Source: Mycoplasmatota bacterium | GTDB taxonomy: Bacteria > Bacillota_I > Bacilli_A > RF39 > UBA660 | Assembly: GCA_022763805.1 (NCBI GenBank) | Contig: JALERC010000001.1 | Span: 1 to 44,648 of the forward strand | Direction: 5' to 3' | DNA length: 44,648 bases | Shown here: in pieces, positions 1 to 7,754 of the stretch | Position numbering within the stretch: the first letter of the stretch is position 1 | Layout of the letters: each line of letters begins with the position of its first letter | Made by a program: the position numbers and the translations under genes | Notes under the pieces: model-generated | The model's input: only the letters and a program-made list of their open reading frames with translations | Databases searched by the model: none | Told to the model about the DNA's origin: nothing

Positions 1-1
1 A

Positions 2-1288
2 ATTACTATGACTTCTATTCGTAAGTTTCAAAACTCTACTATGGAAGATAAAAACTCTAAAAAGTTTAAATTCTATATAGAACAAAAACCTTATGGATCT
101 AAGTCTAAAGATAGTTTAATACCTATACTTTCATCTAGTGAAAATACATATAAATCTATTACTAGTGTTTTCTCAGAAAAAATGGCAATATTTGATGATG
201 TCAATGTTGCTAATGTTACTAGTAAATCAGATTTTGATTTTGATATTTTAGGTAAAGAAAAATCAGCTATCTTTTGTATCATTCCAGATGAAGATAAAAT
301 TTATTATTCTTTAGTTACTATTATATTAGGTTTACTTTATAAAGAATTAGTAAAACTTGCTAACTCTACTGATAGTAAAAAAGTTCCAGTAGAAATTGAT
401 TGGATTTGTGATGAATTTAGTAATTGCCCACCATTAATTGAACCAAGCATAGAGTCCATAATTAGTGTGGCTCGTTCCAGAGGCTTACGATATCATCTTT
501 TTATTCAAAGTTTAAGTCAGTTGGATAATGTATATGGTAAAGAAGTAGCACAAATAATACTTGATAACTCTGGACTTGCTTATCTAAAAACTAATACGAT
601 GGATACTGCAGAGGCTATCAGTAAAAGACTTGGTAAGAAAACTATTGAGGCTAGTTCAATAAGTCAATCTGTTAGTTTAATGAATTCTAATGGTAATAAA
701 TCTACTTCTTTAATTGCTCGTGATTTACTAACACCAGATGAAGTTAAGAATCTACATTATAAAACAATTATATTTCCAAATATAGGTTATCCAATATTTA
801 GGGACACAGTCATCTATAAAAAATTGTCTTGTTATTCTAAAGGTGAATTACCTAGAGAAATTACACCTTTAAAAGATTTAAGCAATACTTATTTTGTAGT
901 TGAAAATATAGAATCTAAATATGATAGATTAACTAGAAATAGAAATAATAAAAGTATATATAAAGAAGAAATATCTGCTTATGATAAATTTAAAGAAGAA
1001 GAAATAGCAAAATTAAATAACATTGTTGAAGTTATTCAAGATCTATTAAAAGATAAAATAAATCTATTTGAATATAAAGAAAATAATAATCGTACTTTTG
1101 CAAGTTTTGAAATAAAAGACAAACTTACCACTAAAGAACTTACTTTTATTAAAGGTAAAGTTAATAAAGAAGTATTTCATTTAGAAATAGATAATGGTAA
1201 TAATACTAAATCTACTATTGAAATTCACTTAAAGAATCCATTAGAAAAAGATTTGACTTTAGAAAGGGACAATAAAAATAATGTCTAA
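2..1288 (+). CDS. VirD4/TraG-family type IV coupling protein, C-terminal part (5' end outside window)
   Basis: This is the C-terminal two thirds or so of a type IV secretion coupling ATPase, which docks the relaxase-DNA complex to the conjugation channel at the membrane. The reading frame is open to the left edge, so the Walker A motif and the membrane anchor are outside the window. The visible part has a Walker B-like stretch ending in DEFSN, followed by an ARSRG motif and an IQSLSQL motif, the usual order in VirD4/TraG proteins. The last 120 residues or so are Lys/Glu/Asn rich. The first in-frame ATG, at position 8, is probably internal. The next ORF starts within its last eight bases, suggesting translational coupling. 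It belongs to the conjugative module of element 1. Confidence 0.8.
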   Translation: MTMTSIRKFQNSTMEDKNSKKFKFYIEQKPYGSKSKDSLIPILSSSENTYKSITSVFSEKMAIFDDVNVANVTSKSDFDFDILGKEKSAIFCIIPDEDKIYYSLVTIILGLLYKELVKLANSTDSKKVPVEIDWICDEFSNCPPLIEPSIESIISVARSRGLRYHLFIQSLSQLDNVYGKEVAQIILDNSGLAYLKTNTMDTAEAISKRLGKKTIEASSISQSVSLMNSNGNKSTSLIARDLLTPDEVKNLHYKTIIFPNIGYPIFRDTVIYKKLSCYSKGELPREITPLKDLSNTYFVVENIESKYDRLTRNRNNKSIYKEEISAYDKFKEEEIAKLNNIVEVIQDLLKDKINLFEYKENNNRTFASFEIKDKLTTKELTFIKGKVNKEVFHLEIDNGNNTKSTIEIHLKNPLEKDLTLERDNKNNV

Positions 1289-1481
1289 ATTAATATTATT
1301 GTTCATTTTAACTAAATTAATTCATACACTTCTACTAGTTGGAGGTGTTTTTTTGAAAAAAATTAAAAAGTTTTTCAAATATGCCCATAATGATTTGACA
1401 ATCCTTTTCAAGAGAGGTACCATGCAATCAACTAAAAGATTAAACGATAATTTTTCTCTTATTTTTGGAGGCTTTTGTTAG
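1281..1481 (+). CDS. Small hypothetical protein of the conjugative element
   Basis: A 66-codon ORF starts at an ATG overlapping the end of the coupling-protein gene and ends overlapping the GTG of the next small ORF. The first 24 residues are hydrophobic and could be a membrane helix; the rest is basic. An alternative start is the TTG at 1354, which follows a good GGAGGTG at 1341 and would give about 42 residues without the hydrophobic part. I do not recognise the family. The overlaps on both sides support translation as part of the transfer operon, but the start is uncertain. Confidence 0.4.
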   Translation: MSKLILLFILTKLIHTLLLVGGVFLKKIKKFFKYAHNDLTILFKRGTMQSTKRLNDNFSLIFGGFC

Positions 1482-1636
1482 TGAAAACTCCAAGAATAAC
1501 CATCCTTGAATATGAATTAATAATAAATAAAAAATTATATGATCAAGGTGTAATTACTGAACAACAATATGATGAAGTTTGCAAGATTATTTATGAGAAA
1601 ATTAATCGTTGTAGTAAAGAGGTAAAAAGTTGTTAA
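1481..1636 (+). CDS. Small SHOCT-like protein upstream of the serine recombinase
   Basis: This 51-residue ORF starts with GTG after a TTTGGAGGC ribosome binding site and ends 11 bases before the recombinase start. The middle reads LYDQGVITEQQYDEV, which resembles the short helical SHOCT domain (leucine, glycine, I/L-T-E-E/Q-E/Q-Y/F pattern). Small proteins of this kind often precede large serine recombinases in Firmicutes integrative elements. A role in excision control is possible but is my inference. Element 2 has a small ORF in the same position (9285-9416), which supports it being a real, conserved part of the integration module. Confidence 0.6.
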   Translation: MKTPRITILEYELIINKKLYDQGVITEQQYDEVCKIIYEKINRCSKEVKSC

Positions 1637-1647
1637 GGAGGTAGATT

Positions 1648-3378
1648 ATGAGATTCTATAAAGTTAGAGAAGAAATCTTAAAAGGCAAAAACATTGCCGA
1701 TCTACCTTTAAGAGTTACTTTTTATGCTCGTGTTTCTACTGAAAGTGATGAGCAATTAAACTCTTTGGATAATCAAATATCATTTTTTGAAAATTTTATA
1801 AAGTCAAATAAGAATTGGACTTATGTTAAGGGCTATATAGATGAAGGTATTAGTGGTAGTACTGTCAAAAAGAGAAAAAAGTTTTTACAAATGATTGATG
1901 ATGCTAAATCTGGTTATTTTGATTTGATAGTTACAAAAGAAGTTTCTAGATTTTCTAGAAATTTATCTGATAGTATTAAATATACACAAGAATTACTTGC
2001 TAATGATGTTGGTGTATATTTCCAGTCTAATGGTATAAATACTTATGATCCCAATTCTGAATTCATACTTAATATGATGGGAAGTGTTGCACAAGAAGAA
2101 GTCAAAAGACTTTCTTCTCGTGTAAAATGGGGACATAAAGAAGCAATTAAAAAAGGAAGAGTTTTAGGTTCTAGTACCATTACTGGTTATAAAAAAGATG
2201 ATGCTAAATTAGTAATTGTTGAAGAAGAAGCAAAAAAAATAAGAAAAATATTTGAATTATATGCATCTGGTAAATATGGTTTTTATAAATTAGCAATGGA
2301 ATTACATAGACAAGGAATAAATAACTATAAGGGAAATATTTATGATAAAGATACTTTAAAAAGAATAATACAGAATCCTAAATATAAAGGTTTTTATCGT
2401 GGACATACTACTGAAACTATTGATTATAGAACTAAGCAAAGAGTTTATATTCCAAAAGAAGAACAAATAATTTATAAAGATGAATCAATACCAGCCATAG
2501 TTAGTGAAGAATTATGGAATCGTGCAAATGAAATATTAGATAGTAGGAGTATATTAATGAAAGCAAGTAATGGCAATGCCAAAAGGTCTGAAAGAAAATA
2601 TTGTTATACTACAAAAATATTTTGTAGTGATCATAATGTTTCTTATCAGAGGATGTCAAGCAAAAGAAAACAAACAAAGCCTAGATGGGCTTGTGGTAAT
2701 TATGTTAAATATAGATTAGATGCTTGTGAGAGTCCTATAATTGCAGAAATGGATTTAAACAATATTTTTACAATTATAATGGGACAAGTATTTAATAATA
2801 AAAATGAAATAATTAAAGAAATGTTAGATTATTATTCTAATTTAAAGATAGATAATAATTATCAATACGAAATATCTAATATAAAGAAAGATATTAAAAG
2901 TATTGAAGCAAAAAAAGAAAAACTATTAGAGTTGAATATGGATGGTAGTATTAGCAATCTTGAATTTAAAGAAAGAAATGATAAATATAACGAAGAAATA
3001 TCATCTCTGAATATTAGAATTGGAAAAGTTGAACAAGAAAGAAAATTAATGGCAGATAGTTTTGGTAATATTAAAGTTATTGAAGATGCTATAAAGAAAC
3101 AAGTTGATTATAAAAATAATGTTACTGAATTTGTAGATAAATTTTTAGAAGAAATAATAGTATATAAAGAAGATAATGATAGACATAAACTATTATTAAA
3201 AATATATTTAAATCTTTTGAAAAAACCAATTCCAACAGGAACTGGTGCTAGACATATAAACGATGATAATTCTTTACCAATATTTAGTAAAGAAGTTGAA
3301 ACTTTAGATTTAGGAAGATCTGATTTTCAAAGAAATAGTTTTAAAATAGATGTATATTTAAGTTATGACATTGACTAG
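1648..3378 (+). CDS. Large serine recombinase (integrase) of element 1
   Basis: This 576-residue site-specific recombinase probably integrates and excises element 1. The N-terminal resolvase domain (about residues 22-165) contains YARVST with the nucleophile Ser30, and the KEVSRFSRN motif. A recombinase domain follows (about 190-300) with NPKYKG. Next comes a zinc ribbon with CxxH, C and C ligands (about 325-365), then a long coiled-coil segment typical of the family. The ATG follows AAGGAGG at good spacing. By eye, more than half of the first 160 residues match the second recombinase at 9428-11095, with the same N-terminal extension before the resolvase domain. The gene sits at the right end of its element, pointing towards the interrupted PBP gene, and ends in a strong terminator. 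Confidence 0.93.
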   Translation: MRFYKVREEILKGKNIADLPLRVTFYARVSTESDEQLNSLDNQISFFENFIKSNKNWTYVKGYIDEGISGSTVKKRKKFLQMIDDAKSGYFDLIVTKEVSRFSRNLSDSIKYTQELLANDVGVYFQSNGINTYDPNSEFILNMMGSVAQEEVKRLSSRVKWGHKEAIKKGRVLGSSTITGYKKDDAKLVIVEEEAKKIRKIFELYASGKYGFYKLAMELHRQGINNYKGNIYDKDTLKRIIQNPKYKGFYRGHTTETIDYRTKQRVYIPKEEQIIYKDESIPAIVSEELWNRANEILDSRSILMKASNGNAKRSERKYCYTTKIFCSDHNVSYQRMSSKRKQTKPRWACGNYVKYRLDACESPIIAEMDLNNIFTIIMGQVFNNKNEIIKEMLDYYSNLKIDNNYQYEISNIKKDIKSIEAKKEKLLELNMDGSISNLEFKERNDKYNEEISSLNIRIGKVEQERKLMADSFGNIKVIEDAIKKQVDYKNNVTEFVDKFLEEIIVYKEDNDRHKLLLKIYLNLLKKPIPTGTGARHINDDNSLPIFSKEVETLDLGRSDFQRNSFKIDVYLSYDID

Positions 3379-3420
3379 GTTATCATATATTATTATATAT
3401 GGTAATCTAGTCTTTTTTTT
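3373..3420 (+). terminator. Intrinsic terminator of recombinase 1
   Basis: An 18-bp inverted repeat (GACTAG plus GTTATCATATAT, loop TATT, then the complementary arm) is followed by eight T residues. It overlaps the recombinase stop codon and should end transcription of the element before the PBP remnant. Confidence 0.9.
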
Positions 3421-3445
3421 ATTGCTTTTTTAGTTATCGTTTTCG

Positions 3446-3454
3446 GGGGTTACT
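3446..3454 (+). other. Presumed right attachment junction of element 1
   Basis: The downstream PBP frame reads V-T-F-K where the family has S-T-F-K, and the bases before it do not encode the expected Pro-Gly. The junction therefore falls at or just before the codon at 3449-3451. Only this side is visible, so the core dinucleotide cannot be assigned. Confidence 0.55.
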
Positions 3455-3835
3455 TTCAAAATAATAACACTTGCTGCTTCATTAGAAGAACATACTATAG
3501 ATTTAGATAAAGATCATTATTATGATTCTGGAAGTATAGCTGTAGAAAATGCTAGAATAAAATGTTGGAAACATGGCGGTCACGGAGATCAAACATATTT
3601 AGAAGTAGTACAAAACTCGTGCAATCCAGGGTTTGTTACATTAGGTCAAAAATTAGGAAAAGAAAAATTATTTAGTTACATTAATAATTTTGGTTTTGGT
3701 AAAAAAACTGGAATTGATTTAAATGGTGAAGGGACAGGTATTTTATTTAATCTAGATAAAGTAGGACCAGTAGAACTTGCTACAACAGCATTTGGTCAAG
3801 GAGTAAGTGTTACACCTATACATCTTACTGTCTAA
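3449..3835 (+). pseudogene. Middle fragment of a SpoVD/FtsI-type penicillin-binding protein
   Basis: This frame encodes about 125 residues of the transpeptidase domain of a class B PBP, the enzyme that cross-links septal or spore-cortex peptidoglycan. It starts inside the SxxK motif (TFKII), runs through RIKCWKHGGHG and the SxN motif (QNSCNP), and ends at SVTPI followed by four non-native codons and a stop. There is no start codon or ribosome binding site. The continuation is at 11055: joining the ATACA copies at 3818 and 11061 restores a single frame reading SVTPIQQITAVSAA. The N-terminal part must lie left of element 1, outside the window. The IKCWK and NSCNP features and the C-terminal PASTA domain favour SpoVD/FtsI over elongation PBPs. 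Confidence 0.9.
3812..3823 (+). other. Left attachment junction of element 2
   Basis: The sequence ACACCTATACAT here corresponds to ACTCCCATACAA at 11055-11066. The longest identical run is ATACA (3818-3822 and 11061-11065). Serine integrases cross over at a two-base core, which should lie within the matching part. The PBP frame is native up to ATA (Ile) and foreign after it. Confidence 0.75.
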
Positions 3836-4005
3836 TAAATGATACCTCAAAAATCACTAAAGTAAGTATACAAAAAAAGTATGATGTAGAGTATGAGTTA
3901 AGGTGTTTGGTGAATATTGTTTAATATTATTTTAAAAAAACAAATAATTAATAAATAACCAATGTTACAATTTTAATTAAAAATATAAAAAAATAATTAA
4001 AAAAG

Positions 4006-4047
4006 TAACAAAAAACTATTCCTATATTTTGTTATATATAGTATAAT
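4006..4047 (+). promoter_or_regulatory. Candidate promoter and operator of the AbiE operon
   Basis: An inverted repeat TAACAAAA (4006-4013) and TTTTGTTA (4027-4034) lies just upstream of a TATAAT -10 box (4042-4047), covering the -35 region. AbiEi antitoxins are known to repress their own operon by binding inverted repeats, so this is a plausible operator. The rest of 3836-4070 is AT-rich and shows no gene. Confidence 0.5.
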
Positions 4048-4070
4048 TTAATTGGGAATGAGGATATAAA

Positions 4071-4664
4071 ATGAGTGATTTAGAAAGATTGATGAAATTA
4101 GTATCAGAAAATAATGGACATATTACAACTAAACAGGTTGTAGAAAATAACATTAATAAAATGGCGTTGAAGAGATTATGTGATGATAAAAAATTAGAAA
4201 GAGTTTCAACAGGATATTATTGTTTACCAGGAACTTTTATAGATGAGTACTATAAAGTATTATCAAAGTGTAAAAGTGCTGTATTTTCTTTTACAACCGC
4301 ACTTTATCTACACGATTTAACAGATAGAACTCCAATTTATTTTGATATTACTGTACAAAGAGGATATGGTGGTAATCTTCAAAATATTGATAACATTTAT
4401 CTTCATTATGTTGATAATGAAATTTTGAATTTAGGTATGATTGAAATTAAATCACCATTTGGTATGAATATAAAGTGTTATGATGTAGAAAGAACTATTT
4501 GTGATCTTATTAAAGATAAAAATAATATGGATAAAGAAATTTATTCTAAAGCATTAAAAGAATATGCAAAAAGAAAAGATAAAGATTTATTAAAACTAGC
4601 AAAATATGCAAAAAAATTAAATATTGAAAAAGAATTAGTTGACGTTATGGAGGTTTTATTATAA
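4071..4664 (+). CDS. abiEi: AbiEi-type antitoxin / transcriptional regulator
   Basis: This is a 197-residue antitoxin of a type IV AbiE toxin-antitoxin system, a class known for abortive phage infection and stabilisation of mobile elements. The N-terminal winged-helix region (about 1-50) ends in the typical LERVSTGYYCLPG, followed by the C-terminal AbiEi domain with FSFTTALYLHDLTDR, and ERTICDLIKD near residue 145. The length fits the family. The ATG follows a GAGG-containing site. The toxin gene begins immediately at its stop codon, so the two are cotranscribed. Family members repress their own promoter; a matching inverted repeat is present upstream. It is the first gene inside element 2. 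Confidence 0.88.
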   Translation: MSDLERLMKLVSENNGHITTKQVVENNINKMALKRLCDDKKLERVSTGYYCLPGTFIDEYYKVLSKCKSAVFSFTTALYLHDLTDRTPIYFDITVQRGYGGNLQNIDNIYLHYVDNEILNLGMIEIKSPFGMNIKCYDVERTICDLIKDKNNMDKEIYSKALKEYAKRKDKDLLKLAKYAKKLNIEKELVDVMEVLL

Positions 4665-5516
4665 TTGAATAGTGATAAACTAAACAGTATTATTAAAAAA
4701 AGAGCAAAGGGAAGTAATGATATGTCTTTACACTTACATCAAATGTTTTTCTTTGAACACGTATTAATGCGTTTGGCTGTAAGCAAATATAAAGATAATG
4801 TTATTTTAAAAGGTGGAGTACTATTATCATCTATAATTGGGAATGATATGAGAACAACTAAAGATATAGATGCAACTTTAAAAAGTATTCCACTTAATAT
4901 AAATACAATTGAGAAAATTTTTAATGAAATTCTTTCAATAGAATTAAATGATGGTGTAAAGTTTAAAATAGAAAGTATTAAAGATATAAGATTAGAAGAT
5001 GCATATGGTGGTTTTAGAATAAATGTTTTTGCAACTTTTGATAAATTAAAAACTAATTTTTTTCTAGAAGTAACAACAGGTGATATAATCACACCAAGAG
5101 AAATTAATTATAAATATAAATCGTTATTTGAAGATGAAACTATTAATATTATGACTTATACAGTAGAAACTATAATATCTGAAAAATTTGAAAGTATTAT
5201 AAGTAAAAACATTCACACAACAAGATCTAAGGATTTTTATGATTTATATATGTTAATGATAAAAAATAAAGATAAAATAAATAAAGAAAATTTAATTAAA
5301 GCAATAGAAAATACATTTAAACATAGAAATACTAATTTTAATATTGATTATCTTAAAGAAGTGTTTGATATTATAAAAGATAGTAAAATTTTAGAAAATA
5401 ATTTTAATGATTATAGAAAAAAATTAAATTACGTAAAAAATATTAATTATGAAGATACTATAAGTGCTATAAAGATGGTAATTGCTATGTTAGAAGAAGA
5501 ATTAGTAGTTGTATAA
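4665..5516 (+). CDS. abiEii: AbiEii-type nucleotidyltransferase toxin
   Basis: This is a 283-residue nucleotidyltransferase-like toxin, cognate to the antitoxin directly upstream. Visible family motifs are KGGVLLSS (about residue 49), TKDIDATL with the two acidic metal-binding residues (about 64-71), a lysine-containing SEKFESII (about 173), and RSKDFYDLYML (about 187). These are the four conserved AbiEii motifs. The start is TTG, abutting the antitoxin stop codon, with GGAGG at the right distance inside the antitoxin gene. The ORF is full length, so the toxin is probably active. Family members act on nucleotides or tRNA to block growth; the exact substrate cannot be read here. Confidence 0.88.
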   Translation: MNSDKLNSIIKKRAKGSNDMSLHLHQMFFFEHVLMRLAVSKYKDNVILKGGVLLSSIIGNDMRTTKDIDATLKSIPLNINTIEKIFNEILSIELNDGVKFKIESIKDIRLEDAYGGFRINVFATFDKLKTNFFLEVTTGDIITPREINYKYKSLFEDETINIMTYTVETIISEKFESIISKNIHTTRSKDFYDLYMLMIKNKDKINKENLIKAIENTFKHRNTNFNIDYLKEVFDIIKDSKILENNFNDYRKKLNYVKNINYEDTISAIKMVIAMLEEELVVV

Positions 5517-5528
5517 TGAGGTGAATAT

Positions 5529-5933
5529 ATGATAGATTTAAATGAAGTAATTGATGGTTTAGAGTATGTTAATGATTGTATTGATAAAAATGCATATTAT
5601 AATCCAAAAACAAAAGAAATCTTTTATTCAAATGTATTGGAATATGAAGATTCTGAAGAATTTGATGATTTAATAGAAAACTCTATTGTATTACCAAGTA
5701 AATATGAAATAAACGAATATAGTATGATGGAAGATTTTATTGAAACAATACAAGATACTTTACTATATAATCAATTATTGATTGCAATTAATGGAAGTGG
5801 TGCCTTTAGAAGATTTAAAGATACTTGTATTAATTTTGGAATAATTGATAATTGGTATAAATTTAGAGATGAAAAATATAAAGAATTAGCAATCAATTGG
5901 TGTAAAGAAAATGATATTGATTTTAAGGAGTAA
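5529..5933 (+). CDS. UPF0158 family protein
   Basis: A 134-residue acidic cytoplasmic protein of the UPF0158 family. The diagnostic C-terminal half is present: LPSKYEINEYSMMEDFI, then GSGAFRRFKD, DNWYKFRDEKYKELA and the closing INWCKEN. The family has no established biochemical function. The ATG at 5529 follows GAGGTGA, and it starts 12 bases after the AbiEii stop, so it is likely cotranscribed with the toxin-antitoxin genes as element cargo. Confidence 0.85.
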   Translation: MIDLNEVIDGLEYVNDCIDKNAYYNPKTKEIFYSNVLEYEDSEEFDDLIENSIVLPSKYEINEYSMMEDFIETIQDTLLYNQLLIAINGSGAFRRFKDTCINFGIIDNWYKFRDEKYKELAINWCKENDIDFKE

Positions 5934-5938
5934 GAAAT

Positions 5939-6667
5939 ATGTTAAAAGTAAAATTAACTAAGAATTATGCAGGGGTTACAATTTCTGGAGACTATAATGA
6001 TTTAGATCATTTATATGACTCGATTTATTATTTAATTCATGGAGAGCCTATAAGTATTGGTGAATATACTATGCAAAATCATTTATATGGATTTTTATAT
6101 GATGTAAGACATGCTTATCAAGGGGATAGAGAAGTAGAATTAATTGACAATAATTTAGATAAATATAAACGTGAATACTTTAATTTAAAGGAAAATGAAG
6201 TTACTGATAAAAATGTATGTTTTTCTTTTAATTATCTTTTACCTGATTTGTTATTAGATATGGTTTTAATAAAATATTTTATAAATAAAGTATGTAAAAA
6301 AGAAAATGATATATATAATCCACATATAAATATGGTTAATTATTTTTATTCTATAGTATTATATTCATTATTAGAAATGTTAACAAAAATAAAATTTAAT
6401 AAAGTAAAAAAAGGATTATTAGAATCAGTAGTATCTGATAGAATTTTCTTTCCACAATGGTTTGAATTAATAACTGTAGATTATGCTAAAATGACAAAAG
6501 AAAAAAGGCAAAAAGAATTTATGCATATAGCTGATGCAATATACGACTATGGTCATTATGAAGATTATTGTGATATGAAATTAGATATACAAAAATTATG
6601 TGAAGAAAAAAATTGTACATTAGATGATATACATTATGATAATTTTCCTGAAAAAATAGAGTGGTAA
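5939..6667 (+). CDS. Hypothetical protein, possibly DUF6904-like
   Basis: This 242-residue soluble protein starts five bases after the UPF0158 gene, behind AAGGAG. The N-terminus (KNYAGVTISGDYNDLDHLYDS) and the DVRHAYQGDREVE segment recall, from memory, a family annotated DUF6904 that often lies beside other small accessory genes. No catalytic motif, signal peptide or membrane helix is evident. It is the last intact gene of the AbiE-led group in element 2. The function is unknown. Confidence 0.55.
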   Translation: MLKVKLTKNYAGVTISGDYNDLDHLYDSIYYLIHGEPISIGEYTMQNHLYGFLYDVRHAYQGDREVELIDNNLDKYKREYFNLKENEVTDKNVCFSFNYLLPDLLLDMVLIKYFINKVCKKENDIYNPHINMVNYFYSIVLYSLLEMLTKIKFNKVKKGLLESVVSDRIFFPQWFELITVDYAKMTKEKRQKEFMHIADAIYDYGHYEDYCDMKLDIQKLCEEKNCTLDDIHYDNFPEKIEW

Positions 6668-6669
6668 TA

Positions 6670-6957
6670 ATGGAAACAAAAAAATTAGAAAAATACTTAA
6701 TAAAAAAACTAACAAAACAGATATGTTATCTTCCTTAAAAAAATAGACAAAAAAAGAATTAATCAAGCATTAAAAGAAAATGATTTAAAAACTATAGAGT
6801 CATTATCTCGTTATATTATAAGTGAGTTTAAAGATTTATTAAAACAAGGATATAGATCTTATGTAAATAGGTATGAAAACGATTATGAATTTAAAATGGT
6901 AGGAGGAAAAATATATTTTTGTAAGCTTATTAGCAGAAGAAAAATTAAATTATTCAA
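6670..6957 (+). pseudogene. Frameshifted small ORF remnant
   Basis: An ATG at 6670 opens a 22-codon frame ending in a stop near 6738. The next reading frame continues with a plausible helical protein stretch (KKIDKKRINQALKEND, then SRYIISEFKDLL) to a stop at 6957. It appears to be one gene broken by a frameshift. I do not recognise the family. It runs into the YbaK-like remnant in another frame. Confidence 0.4.
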
Positions 6958-7220
6958 AATTATGCTCTCAACTAAATATTAACAGATCTAATTTAAAAAG
7001 GGTTGATAGTAATATATTAGAAGAAAAATATGGTTATGAATCTGGTGGCATTGCTCCAATTTCATTATCAAATGATATTATAATTGTTTTTGATAATAAA
7101 GTGGTTGATAATAAAACTATTTATTGTGGTTCAGGTTGTAGAAACAAGACAATAGAAATAGCTATAAATGATTTAATAAATTTAAATAATACAGTAGTTA
7201 TGAACGTATCTAAAAGTTAA
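6910..7220 (+). pseudogene. Remnant of a YbaK/EbsC-type aminoacyl-tRNA editing domain protein
   Basis: The frame ending at 7218-7220 encodes LLAEEKLNYSKLCSQLNI, EEKYGYESGGIAPISL, and IYCGSGCRNKTIEIAINDL. These match the order of conserved blocks in YbaK/ProX-type Cys-tRNA(Pro) or Ala-tRNA(Pro) deacylases, where GYExGGxxP and the GSGxxN-like motif form the active site. There is no convincing start codon in frame, so it looks truncated at the 5' end. It could be translated from a non-standard start, so loss of function is likely but not certain. Confidence 0.6.
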
Positions 7221-7263
7221 AAGAAGGAATTTTTCTTTTTCATTCATAATTAAACCTTTCTAT

Positions 7264-7284
7264 TATGTCATCTCAAGTGACATA
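7264..7284. repeat. Inverted repeat TATGTCA-N7-TGACATA
   Basis: A perfect 7-bp inverted repeat with a 7-base loop lies about 90 bp upstream of the trpB promoter. It has no T tract on either side, so it is not a terminator. It could be an operator. Confidence 0.5.
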
Positions 7285-7374
7285 GTATATAATAACTTTG
7301 TGATATTTTCGAAAGTTAACAATTAAGATATTATCGTAAATTAAACAAAAAAAATAATGAATGAAATAAAGTGA

Positions 7375-7403
7375 TTGACAATTTTAAAAAAAAAGAATAT
7401 AAT
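7375..7403 (+). promoter_or_regulatory. Consensus sigma-A promoter of the T-box/trpB unit
   Basis: A perfect TTGACA (7375-7380) and a perfect TATAAT (7398-7403) are separated by 17 bases. Stem I of the T-box begins about 20 bases downstream. This is the best promoter match in the window, consistent with strong initiation controlled by attenuation. Confidence 0.9.
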
Positions 7404-7419
7404 TCAATATGTAAATCGT

Positions 7420-7655
7420 TGAATCGGAAGAGTAAATAATTTGAATTTTATAGAGAGTAATTGTTTGGTGGAAAATTACATTGGATAATTATTGAATGGT
7501 CCGATGAGAGACTATTTGAAAGTTTTATAAGTAGGATAGTCCGGAAATATCTTTCCGTTATCAAAAGATCGTGTATGTTGGTACATGTATAACACTATAT
7601 TAGGTGGCAAACGAGATTTTTCAATCTTGTCCTTTTTAGGGCAAGATTTTTTTAT
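7420..7655 (+). promoter_or_regulatory. Tryptophan-specific T-box riboswitch
   Basis: Stem I base ATCGG (7423-7427) pairs with CCGAT (7501-7505). The AGTA S-turn motif is at 7431-7434. Opposite it, in the specifier loop, lies GAATGG, giving the specifier codon UGG for tryptophan at 7497-7499. The T-box sequence AGGTGGCA is at 7602-7609. A terminator hairpin (CTTGTCC / GGGCAAG plus T run) covers about 7624-7653. Uncharged tRNA-Trp should stabilise the antiterminator and allow expression. The specifier agrees with the downstream gene, trpB. One detail differs from many T-boxes: the base after the specifier is U rather than a purine. Confidence 0.93.
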
Positions 7656-7676
7656 TTATTAAAGGTGGTGGTTCTA

Positions 7677-7754
7677 TTGATTAGTGATTGGGATTGGAAA
7701 AATAAAAAAATAAATATCAATAGAAGGGAAGAAAAAAATGAAAAACTATGGTAA
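7677..7754 (+). CDS. Putative Trp-rich leader peptide upstream of trpB
   Basis: A 25-codon ORF lies between the T-box terminator and trpB. It starts with TTG after AAAGGTGGTGG, a strong ribosome binding site with nothing else to serve. It reads (M)[14 protein letters not shown] and ends in LW, with tryptophan codons at positions 5, 7 and 25 (the last sense codon). Its stop (7752-7754) lies 14 bases inside trpB, and the trpB ribosome binding site and start are inside the ORF. Three UGG codons in 25 is far above the background of this genome. Ribosome position on this ORF could control trpB initiation, as for the Trp-rich leader peptide of Bacillus subtilis rtpA. That role is an inference. Confidence 0.6.
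   Translation: MISDWDWKNKKININRREEKNEKLW

Larger units (their letters stand above)
1..3449 (+). mobile_element. Right end of an integrative conjugative element (element 1)
   Basis: The stretch from the window edge to about 3449 holds a conjugative coupling protein, two small ORFs and a large serine recombinase, all on the plus strand. It stops where a PBP reading frame begins in mid-domain. This order, with transfer genes, then a small ORF, then the serine integrase at the end, is typical of integrative conjugative elements of Firmicutes. The left end, relaxase, other transfer genes and left attachment site lie outside the window. The right boundary is placed at the codon that should encode the catalytic serine of the interrupted gene, and is an inference accurate to a few bases. 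Confidence 0.75.

Noticed and set aside
3434..3836. A short independent protein-coding gene after recombinase 1
   Set aside because: The frame has no start codon or ribosome binding site, begins in mid-motif, and matches the middle of a PBP transpeptidase domain; it is a gene fragment.
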